Origin: an uncultured Clostridia bacterium
GTDB taxonomy: Bacteria; Bacillota; Clostridia; RUG12999
Assembly (NCBI GenBank): GCA_938005345.1
Contig: CALLNG010000450.1
Coordinates: 1 to 5,423, forward strand
Direction of reading: 5' to 3'
DNA length: 5,423 nt
Shown one piece after another: positions 1 to 3,891 of the stretch; positions within the stretch are counted from its first letter, which is position 1, and each line of letters opens with the position of its first letter. The notes below the pieces were generated by a model. The model was not told the origin of the DNA. It saw only the letters and a list, made by a program, of their open reading frames with translations, and did no database searches. A program made the translations under genes and the position numbers.

Positions 1-493
1 AAAGTTCTATCCCAGCTTCTATCAGCTGTGGAATGGCGTTAAGCAACCCATCCACAAGGCTTTTAATGATTTCGGGTAATGCTTCTATTAAAACAGGGAT
101 AGCCGCAAGAAGGCCGTCCGCTAACCCTAAAATAAGTTGCAGTGCGGCTTCGATTAACATGGGGATACTATCAATTAGTGTTTGGTCAATCGTTGCGACC
201 ATTTCCGCAACTTTGGGCACCAGCTGTGGCAGTGCCTGTCCAATTCCATTAGCCAGAGCCAAAACAAGCTGCAACGCGCCATCAATAATTAATGGTAGCG
301 CTGTAATTATACCGTTTAATAGCGCAAGAATAATCTGATTTGCTGCTTGCGCCAATTGTGGAACCGCTGTTATAATACCATTTAACAATGTTAAAATAAT
401 ATCTGTCGCAACCGTTGTTAATTGCGGCAACACAGAAACAATTCCGTTAATAATACCAAGAGCAATTTCAGACATAGCGCTTGTCAACTTGGG
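1..493 (-). repeat. 22-residue hydrophobic repeats in the tape measure protein
   Basis: From residue 395 of the tape measure frame a proline recurs exactly every 22 residues (395, 417, 439, 461, 483, 505, 527, 549). It heads units of the form P-x-L-[4-6 residues]-I-I-L-x-L-L-N-G-I-I-x-x-[LIV]. Seven full units and the start of an eighth are visible, and the array runs off the left edge. The central units, such as those beginning PQLTTV and PQLAQA, are closely similar, and DNA similarity follows the 66-base period. The unit starting PQLVPK is the most diverged. Such regular hydrophobic repeats are common in Firmicute tape measure proteins, where repeat number can relate to tail length. The DNA here is visibly richer in A and T than the upstream part of the gene. 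Confidence 0.85.
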
Positions 494-1675
494 CAAACTG
501 TCTGCTAAATTGATAGCAAGACCAGCGAATGCCGTACTAAATGACGCGGCCATTAGTGTAATATCGCCATTTGCTGCTACTGCACCAGCCGTCAGTTCCG
601 TTGCAAAATCCGATAGAATCGGCAATACCTGTTCGCCAATTGGTAAAACAAAGCTTGTTTGCAGGATTCTACCCAGGCCGGAAATGGCAGAACCAAAGTC
701 ATCATACTTAATTTCATTGATTTGCGCCAGCGCGTCCTTTGCGGTGGAGATTCCCCCGTTTAGATTGGTGAGGGCTTTGACCCCTTCCACGCCCAAATCT
801 TCCCACATGGTGCCAAACAAGGCCACGCCTACAGTGTTTTGCGCCAGCGGGTCCTGCATGTTGAACAGGGAATGGATGACGTTTTGAAACGCCTGTTCCG
901 CCTTATCCCCGCCCGCTGCAAACGCCGCAGAGGTTGCGTCTACGTCCAGGCCTAGCGTTTTGAACGCTTCTTTGGTGCTGTCGCTGCCGTCCTTTGCACG
1001 GATACCAAATTCTTTGATGGTATCGCCTAGTTTGTCAACAGAAAATGTACCAGCCGCCGCGCCATTTTTCAGGCTGTTAAACATGTCTTCTACATCCAAG
1101 CCCAACGACTTGAAATGCACAGAATATTCATTGATACTGTCCAGCAAGTCCCCGTTTTTATCAAGGCCGCCCTGCGCGCCCTGCGCAATCAAATTGAATG
1201 CTTCATCGCCAGTCACGCCGAACTGGTCCATCAACATGTTTGCCGCCCGGATTTGCTCTTGAATGTCAAATCCAAAGGTATCACGCAGCGCCAGGGCATT
1301 TTGCGTCATGCTCTCTATTTTGGACGGGTCCATTTCCTGTGTTGTCTGCGCCACGGTTGCCATAGCGTCAGAAATATCTTCCAGGTTTTCCCCGAAATTA
1401 TTATTATAGATACGCAGCATCGCGTCCTCAAACCCCTGCGCTGCTTCCCCTGCTATGCCAGTTGCCGCCTGGAAATCGTTGCTTGCCTTTTTGACATTGT
1501 TTGCAAAATTGACCGCGTATCCGGTAGCCGTCACGAATGCCGCACCAGCCGCAGCAACGCCTTTTGCTACAATGCCCAACCCTTTTTGTGCAACGCTTCC
1601 GATTCCTTCTAGTGACTTCTTAAAGCCGCTGTCATCGCCATCAATTTTGACAATTACACTATTCTCTTTTGCCAT
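1..1675 (-). CDS. Phage tail tape measure protein, TP901 family (3' end beyond window)
   Basis: The reading frame is open for 558 codons from ATG at 1675 to the left edge, so only the N-terminal part is present. Tape measure proteins set tail length, scaffold polymerisation of the tail tube, and are ejected with the DNA. The N-terminus (MAKENSVIVKIDGDDSGF) and the segment around residues 130-260, with FGFDIQEQIRAANML, FGVTGDEAFNLI and a later LGLDVEDMFNSLKNG, fit the TP901/PhageMin_Tail core. Residues 395-558 are 22-residue hydrophobic repeats, listed separately. The start is supported by GGGGTGG five bases before the ATG; a second ATG four bases upstream is in another frame. Its place after the chaperone and Gp15 genes is canonical, although here a 440-base cassette intervenes. 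The family call is secure. The total length, and any lysozyme or peptidase domain further on, cannot be seen. Confidence 0.93.
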   Translation of the reverse strand, partial: MAKENSVIVKIDGDDSGFKKSLEGIGSVAQKGLGIVAKGVAAAGAAFVTATGYAVNFANNVKKASNDFQAATGIAGEAAQGFEDAMLRIYNNNFGENLEDISDAMATVAQTTQEMDPSKIESMTQNALALRDTFGFDIQEQIRAANMLMDQFGVTGDEAFNLIAQGAQGGLDKNGDLLDSINEYSVHFKSLGLDVEDMFNSLKNGAAAGTFSVDKLGDTIKEFGIRAKDGSDSTKEAFKTLGLDVDATSAAFAAGGDKAEQAFQNVIHSLFNMQDPLAQNTVGVALFGTMWEDLGVEGVKALTNLNGGISTAKDALAQINEIKYDDFGSAISGLGRILQTSFVLPIGEQVLPILSDFATELTAGAVAANGDITLMAASFSTAFAGLAINLADSLPKLTSAMSEIALGIINGIVSVLPQLTTVATDIILTLLNGIITAVPQLAQAANQIILALLNGIITALPLIIDGALQLVLALANGIGQALPQLVPKVAEMVATIDQTLIDSIPMLIEAALQLILGLADGLLAAIPVLIEALPEIIKSLVDGLLNAIPQLIEAGIEL

Positions 1676-1693
1676 GCATACCACCCCTTTTTG

Positions 1694-1730
1694 ATGGTCA
1701 GGCCCACATGGCACTACAAGACCATTTTTT
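1694..1730 (+). terminator. Candidate rightward terminator and hairpin in the tape measure leader
   Basis: ATGGTC (1694-1699) can pair with GACCAT (1720-1725), with a 20-base loop that may itself pair weakly (GCC with GGC). The right arm runs into six Ts ending at 1730. On the plus strand this has the form of a weak intrinsic terminator, placed to stop stray rightward transcription before the small-peptide promoter. On the minus strand no T run follows, so there it would be a hairpin in the tape measure 5' leader just upstream of the ribosome binding site. The stem is only 6 bp and the loop is long, so the call is tentative. Confidence 0.4.
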
Positions 1731-1732
1731 GT

Positions 1733-1767
1733 GTATAAAAATAGCGCTTACCCATCCGGTAAACGCT
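1733..1767 (-). terminator. Candidate leftward terminator/attenuator before the tape measure gene
   Basis: The arms at 1743-1752 and 1758-1767 form a 10-position stem (AGCGCTTACC against GGTAAACGCT) with one mismatch and a 5-base loop. Read leftward, the stem is followed by ATTTTTATA, a short U tract. It lies between the peptide cassette and the tape measure gene, so it could end antisense or late-operon RNA that has passed the bidirectional terminator, or reduce tape measure expression. The right arm touches the -35 box of the rightward promoter. The T run is short, so it is probably leaky. Confidence 0.5.
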
Positions 1768-1795
1768 TGCTTTATTTTACTATCTATGGTATAAT
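1767..1795 (+). promoter_or_regulatory. SigA-type promoter with extended -10 for the small-peptide gene
   Basis: TTGCTT (1767-1772), a 17-base spacer and a consensus TATAAT (1790-1795) preceded by TGG (1787-1789) make an extended -10 promoter. The -35 matches consensus only at TTG, which the TG extension would offset. Transcription should begin near 1801-1803, giving a leader of about 60 bases before the ATG at 1863. The promoter points against the surrounding late operon. Confidence 0.75.
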
Positions 1796-1835
1796 AGGTG
1801 CTGGGCAGAGGAACAGGTGCCTAGAGGACGGTTAG

Positions 1836-1857
1836 CACTCCCTTTAGAAAGGGGGTG
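1836..1857 (+). promoter_or_regulatory. Hairpin sequestering the Shine-Dalgarno of the small peptide
   Basis: CACTCCCTT (1836-1844) pairs along its whole length with AAGGGGGTG (1849-1857), giving nine pairs including one G-U, closed by the loop TAGA. The right arm is the Shine-Dalgarno itself, five bases before the ATG at 1863. A strong ribosome binding site is therefore hidden in a stable stem, as in the Fst and other type I toxin mRNAs. The lower left arm overlaps the ACGGTTAGCAC element that antisense RNA can pair with. Confidence 0.75.
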
Positions 1858-1862
1858 TTTGT

Positions 1863-1943
1863 ATGGAGAAAGTACTTGAATATGTCATATTGCTATTATT
1901 GCTTGTGTCGCTCAAGGAAATCATTAAATACATAAAAAAGTAA
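1863..1943 (+). CDS. 26-residue hydrophobic cationic peptide, candidate type I toxin
   Basis: The gene encodes MEKVLEYV, then a Leu/Ile/Val-rich core at residues 8-17 (VILLLLLVSL), then a basic amphipathic tail (KEIIKYIKK). The visible charges are five Lys against three Glu, and one membrane helix over about residues 5-23 is likely. There is no signal-peptidase site and no Cys. The gene has its own promoter, a strong but sequestered Shine-Dalgarno (AAGGGGGTG), and a stop codon (1941-1943) inside the terminator stem. This plan (tiny hydrophobic peptide, structured leader, convergent antisense RNA) is that of type I toxins such as Fst, TxpA and BsrG, which damage the membrane or nucleoid when overproduced. 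The peptide is shorter than Fst (33 residues), and I recognise no family signature. It could instead be a non-toxic membrane regulator. That it is a real gene is well supported; toxicity is inferred. Confidence 0.75.
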   Translation: MEKVLEYVILLLLLVSLKEIIKYIKK

Positions 1944-1979
1944 CCGCCCTCGAGCCAAGAGTATGCGGTTACTTTTTTT
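1934..1979. terminator. Bidirectional intrinsic terminator shared by the peptide mRNA and antisense RNA
   Basis: GTAACCGC (1940-1947) and GCGGTTAC (1965-1972) form a perfect 8-bp stem. Seven Ts follow on the plus strand (1973-1979) and six As precede it (1934-1939), which are six Ts for leftward transcription. It therefore terminates in both directions, a hallmark of par-type convergent toxin/antitoxin loci. The last codons and stop of the peptide lie in it, so the two RNAs should share about 45 complementary bases at their 3' ends. Confidence 0.85.
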
Positions 1980-2140
1980 AGTAATCAAATATCTAGGCTA
2001 ACCGTCTTTATAACGGTGCACCTGTCATCTGCCTTTGTTATAACCGCCCTCACGACCAAATGATAGCGGTTATCTAAAAACTAAAATCATTTTGGCAAAC
2101 CGTCTTTGATACGGTTCACTCTCTATCTGCCTCTATTATA
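1941..2140. repeat. Imperfect tandem duplication, period about 98-100 bp, of the antisense module
   Basis: Unit A (1941-2040) and unit B (2041-2140) both begin TAACCGCCCT and share the order: 8-bp stem-loop with ACCGC/GCGGT arms; ACCGTCTTT followed by A-ACGGT (small hairpin); ATCTGCCT; TTATA. Unit A keeps T runs on both sides of its large stem, whereas unit B has lost them. Unit B has a consensus leftward promoter at its right end, whereas the equivalent position in unit A keeps only TATAAC. Each copy has therefore retained a different half of a complete antisense gene. The two copies of the large stem have also diverged with compensating changes at its base (GTAACCGC/GCGGTTAC and ATAACCGC/GCGGTTAT), indicating that the fold has been maintained. 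Confidence 0.8.
2040..2073. other. Tail-less hairpin, decayed copy of the bidirectional terminator
   Basis: ATAACCGC (2040-2047) pairs perfectly with GCGGTTAT (2066-2073). It is homologous to the 1940-1972 stem but has no T run on either side, so it should not terminate transcription efficiently. That would allow RNA from the strong promoter at 2135-2163 to run on to the functional copy. As a structural element inside the antisense RNA it may add stability. Confidence 0.65.
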
Positions 2141-2307
2141 TCCCTTTTTCCCGTTTTTGTCAACTGTTTTGTTTGCTCTATTTTCACTTCAAACACCCGT
2201 CTGCACTTGCTGCCTTTACATTTTATGAACACACCCCTGCATAAGGCAGAATCTTCGTAAAAAACGGGCATTTTGTACCCGCAAAACGGGCATATTACTT
2301 TTTTCAA
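2116..2307 (-). CDS. Small Com-like zinc-ribbon protein (TTG start)
   Basis: The 63-residue product begins MKKVICPFCGYKMP and has Cys at 6 and 9 (CPFC), 23, 30 and 35 (CKGSKC), followed by a basic stretch and a charged tail. The paired CXXC and CX4C suggest a single zinc-binding knuckle. Small Cys-rich proteins of this shape in Firmicute prophages resemble the Com translational activator of phage Mu, which binds mRNA, but the similarity is one of pattern only. TTG at 2307 is chosen because an AGGGGGCG Shine-Dalgarno lies four bases upstream, across the Gp15 stop codon, and because the next Met (residue 13) would lose CPFC. It follows Gp15 by 11 bases, so it is cotranscribed with the tail operon. 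Its last 16 codons double as the antisense RNA promoter. The target is unknown. Confidence 0.75.
   Translation of the reverse strand: MKKVICPFCGYKMPVFYEDSALCRGVFIKCKGSKCRRVFEVKIEQTKQLTKTGKRDIIEADRE
2135..2163 (-). promoter_or_regulatory. Perfect-consensus SigA promoter for the antisense RNA
   Basis: Read leftward, TTGACA (2163-2158), a 17-base spacer and TATAAT (2140-2135) match the vegetative consensus at all twelve positions. It is embedded in the final codons of the zinc-ribbon gene, which ends at 2116, and fires toward the peptide gene. Exact consensus is expected for an antitoxin RNA, which has to be in excess over its target. It could also contribute tape measure transcription by read-through. 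Confidence 0.85.
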
Positions 2308-2318
2308 CGAATCGCCCC

Positions 2319-2891
2319 CTAGATAAAGGCGGCGGCAAAAGACCTATTGAAATCCTCTTCTTTTTTTGCCTCAGAGCGGTTGTCCGGCAGGCGATACAAT
2401 TCTTTCATTTTCCGGTAAAATTTCCGTTGTTCCTTGTCCTTAATTTTAGATAGGTTCACGCTTCTGTATTGTACCACCTTTACAAACTGCGTTTCCTCGG
2501 AAAGACTATCCAGCAATGCCCGAAACTTCCACCAATGGAGAGTGGAATCCACTAAATCCAGGTTGTATTGCTGCAAAAACGCCGCATAAATTAAATCAGC
2601 GTCATATTCAAAATCAAAGGCTTTTTTGGTCGGCACACCGCTCCCCTTTTTGTCCCCTGCTATTTTGCCGCAAGCGTAAAACTGAATCATTTCCGCCGCA
2701 GCAGCAAACAGGTTGGACGGAAGTTCATCAAACACCAGCTTAAACATTTTGGGTAGATTCTTGCGGTTTTCCTCCTCGCTGCCCGCCATCAATTCCGAAA
2801 ACCGCAGCCAGGTTTTCATATCAGTCCGAATCTTGCATGATTGCCCAGAAATCACAAGGGAGTCCGGCAATCCCTCTGTTAAAATACTCAT
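2319..2891 (-). CDS. Bacteriophage Gp15 family tail assembly protein
   Basis: The 190-residue protein has the order of conserved blocks I know from the Gp15 family of Listeria A118-like and clostridial phages: FDFEYDADLIYAAFLQQY (residues 93-109), LHWWKFRALLDSL (118-130), YRSVNLSKIKDKEQRKFYRKMKELY (142-166) and LPDN. Gp15 occupies the place of the lambda G-T frame, between the tail assembly chaperone and the tape measure protein, and is thought to assist tape measure folding or tube assembly. Its ATG overlaps the chaperone stop codon as ATGA, and no Shine-Dalgarno precedes it. It must therefore be translated by coupling or by frameshifting from the chaperone. The protein is soluble, with no membrane segment. 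Confidence 0.92.
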   Translation of the reverse strand: MSILTEGLPDSLVISGQSCKIRTDMKTWLRFSELMAGSEEENRKNLPKMFKLVFDELPSNLFAAAAEMIQFYACGKIAGDKKGSGVPTKKAFDFEYDADLIYAAFLQQYNLDLVDSTLHWWKFRALLDSLSEETQFVKVVQYRSVNLSKIKDKEQRKFYRKMKELYRLPDNRSEAKKEEDFNRSFAAAFI

Positions 2892-2896
2892 TTTTT
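2888..2896 (-). promoter_or_regulatory. ATGA coupling junction with an A6 slippery run (candidate -1 frameshift)
   Basis: The chaperone ends CGT AAA AAA TGA, with six As at 2896-2891, and the Gp15 ATG starts on the last A. Gp15 is in the -1 frame relative to the chaperone. Slippage of one base on the A run would bypass the stop codon and fuse the two proteins as in lambda G-GT. It is not an ideal X-XXY-YYZ heptamer (it reads T-AAA-AAA). Plain stop-start coupling is the simpler reading, but the lack of a Shine-Dalgarno is consistent with either. Confidence 0.4.
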
Positions 2897-3304
2897 ACGC
2901 GCCCGCTGCACCGCAGTCATATCATTTATTTTGGCGGTCGTTTTACGGACGTCCTCTATCTTTTTTAGTGCTGGCTCCAATTCAGAAAATTTACTATTCA
3001 ACTCTTCCACTTGCATGGCGTTGTAATCCGCCATAAAGAGCGCTGCCGCCATCTTTGCACATTTTGCCAGCTTGTCTAGGTTTGTTGTTTTCTTGTCCGG
3101 GAACATCTGCGCCGCAGCTTCCTTCCCGAAGAAGATTTCAAGTAAATTCATGTTGCTTTCGTACTCGGACATTTTGGAAATGGCTTCGTCATGCTCCCGC
3201 ACCTTTTCCGCCAGTTCTGCTGTGCGCTGCGGCACTTCATATTCAATCCCATCCACTTCTAAAATATGGTGTTTTTCCGTATATTCCAGTTTTGCTTTTG
3301 CCAT
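2888..3304 (-). CDS. Tail assembly chaperone (gpG-like position)
   Basis: The 138-residue acidic-to-basic, Lys-rich protein has the opening MAKAKLEYTEKHHILEVDGIEYEVP (a short beta unit), followed by predicted long helices (residues 27-65 and 75-125) and a basic C-terminus ending KK. It has no membrane segment and no signal peptide. Its position directly after the major tail protein and before Gp15, its length and its overlap with Gp15 identify it as the analogue of lambda gpG, which binds the tape measure protein and recruits tube subunits. Sequence motifs alone would not settle this. I think it belongs to a Firmicute phage DUF family often annotated only as hypothetical. The ATG at 3304 is preceded by AAAGGATG within an extended purine stretch, downstream of paired hairpins. 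Confidence 0.75.
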   Translation of the reverse strand: MAKAKLEYTEKHHILEVDGIEYEVPQRTAELAEKVREHDEAISKMSEYESNMNLLEIFFGKEAAAQMFPDKKTTNLDKLAKCAKMAAALFMADYNAMQVEELNSKFSELEPALKKIEDVRKTTAKINDMTAVQRARKK

Positions 3305-3318
3305 ACGATATCATCCTT

Positions 3319-3351
3319 TCTCCTATAAAGGAGAGCGGGGAGAACCCCCGC
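3319..3351 (-). terminator. Tandem hairpins between major tail protein and chaperone (attenuator)
   Basis: Read leftward, GCGGGG/CCCCGC (3351-3335) forms a GC-rich 6-bp stem with a 5-base loop. It is followed at once by TCTCCT/AGGAGA (3334-3319) with a 4-base loop. No long T run follows the first stem, only TCTCCTTT, so termination would be partial. A GC hairpin behind the major tail protein gene is a common way to protect its abundant mRNA 3' end and lower expression of the chaperone and tape measure genes. The second stem takes in AGGAGA just upstream of the chaperone ribosome binding site and may tune its translation. Confidence 0.55.
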
Positions 3352-3354
3352 CCT

Positions 3355-3888
3355 TTACTCTGCGTCCGACTCTGCCGTAAATGTCACCGTCTGCACGTTG
3401 TCCGGTGTGCCGCTTGTAGGCGTTGCGATGGTGGCCGTTCCAAACTCTTTCAGGCCAACCACCCGCAAATTACCACTATAGGTATATGCGTCTGTACTGT
3501 CACCTTCCGCATCGCCGATAACGGAAAATGTCTGACGCACTGCCTTGAATCCCCCGCCCGTTCCCGTCCGGGTAAAATCCACAAAGACTAGTTCGCGCTG
3601 CGCGTCCGTCCCTGTTTTTTCATTATCCAGAATTTCCACAATATCTTCCAGCACCGCGTCCTCCGTGTAATCATCAAACGCGAAAGACCAGGACGGGGAA
3701 TATCCCGTCACATCCGTTGATTCAAAAATTTCATCCACATACTGCCTCGAATATTCCGTTGGATTTTTGCTGCCGGAAAGCTCCGTAAACCCTTTCATCC
3801 TCGTAAAGGTAGGCGTTCCGCTGCCCCCCGATGCGGGAATACCCCAAAACGCCTTTTTATCACTTCTTTTTACTAGGTTTTTTGCCAT
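3355..3888 (-). CDS. Major tail (tube) protein
   Basis: The 177-residue protein starts MAKNLVKRSDKKAFWG and is rich in Thr, Ser, Gly and Asp with alternating beta-type patterns, for example the WSFAFDDY (residues 67-74), LVFVDFTRTG (100-109) and YTYSGNLRVVG (136-146) stretches. This fits a siphovirus tail tube fold, whose rings stack around the tape measure protein. Length and position between tail terminator and chaperone agree. Start: ATG at 3888 with GAAGGGGTG seven to eight bases upstream, overlapping the end of the previous gene, which stops 3 bases away. There is no C-terminal Ig-like extension; the protein ends TFTAESDAE shortly after a Thr/Pro-rich linker (TATIATPTSGTPDN). It should be the most abundant product of this segment, consistent with the hairpins that follow it. 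Confidence 0.88.
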   Translation of the reverse strand: MAKNLVKRSDKKAFWGIPASGGSGTPTFTRMKGFTELSGSKNPTEYSRQYVDEIFESTDVTGYSPSWSFAFDDYTEDAVLEDIVEILDNEKTGTDAQRELVFVDFTRTGTGGGFKAVRQTFSVIGDAEGDSTDAYTYSGNLRVVGLKEFGTATIATPTSGTPDNVQTVTFTAESDAE

Positions 3889-3891
3889 ACT

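Larger units (their letters stand above)
1813..2025. repeat. Inverted repeat linking the toxin leader to the antisense region, with DRa/DRb-like pairing elements
   Basis: The leader holds ACAGGTGC (1813-1820) and GACGGTTAGC (1827-1836). The reverse complements of both occur in mirrored order at 2018-2025 (GCACCTGT) and 1997-2006 (GCTAACCGTC). In addition, plus-strand ACGGTTAGCAC (1828-1838) recurs as ACGGTGCAC (2013-2021) and ACGGTTCAC (2111-2119), each lacking two internal bases. These direct copies lie in oppositely transcribed RNAs, so antisense RNA can pair 9 bp with the toxin leader around a 2-base bulge, as DRa and DRb do in the par/fst locus. The mirrored similarity extends to the -10 boxes (TATAAT 1790-1795; reverse-strand TATAAC 2042-2037), which suggests the two transcripts arose from one duplicated, inverted leader. 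Confidence 0.7.
1934..2128 (-). ncRNA. Predicted antisense (antitoxin) RNA, convergent to the peptide gene
   Basis: A perfect leftward promoter at 2135-2163 predicts a start near 2128, and the next T-tailed stem on that strand is the terminator at 1934-1979. This gives an RNA of about 195 nt. In order it would hold a small hairpin (AACCGT/ACGGTT, 2098-2116), an 8-bp hairpin lacking a T tail (2040-2073), a second small hairpin (ACCGT/ACGGT, 2001-2017) and the terminator. No open reading frame of note with a ribosome binding site is apparent. A weaker internal -10 (TATAAC, 2042-2037, no good -35) might give a short form of about 95 nt. The 3' end is fully complementary to the peptide mRNA, and the small hairpins offer 9-bp pairing with its leader. 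RatA and SR4, of about 180-220 nt, are functional parallels. Existence is inferred from promoter, terminator and complementarity. Confidence 0.65.

Noticed and set aside
960..1612. Plus-strand open frames opposite the tape measure gene
   Set aside because: The minus strand is a continuous, recognisable tape measure frame; the plus-strand frames have no ribosome binding site or recognisable motif.
1676..1862. Separate leftward promoter for the tape measure gene
   Set aside because: Scanning the minus strand here gives only -10-like fragments (TATTAT, TAAAAT, TATACA) with no -35 at 16-18 bp, so none is claimed.
1940..2118. tRNA, riboswitch or other known structured RNA on either strand
   Set aside because: The stems are short, repeated and lack a cloverleaf, CCA end or any ligand-binding motif I recognise; the convergent antisense reading explains them better.
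1941..2140. CRISPR array or phage attachment repeat
   Set aside because: Only two units of about 100 bp occur, both with internal hairpins and with promoter or terminator remnants; there are no short regular repeats with unique spacers, no cas genes and no integrase.
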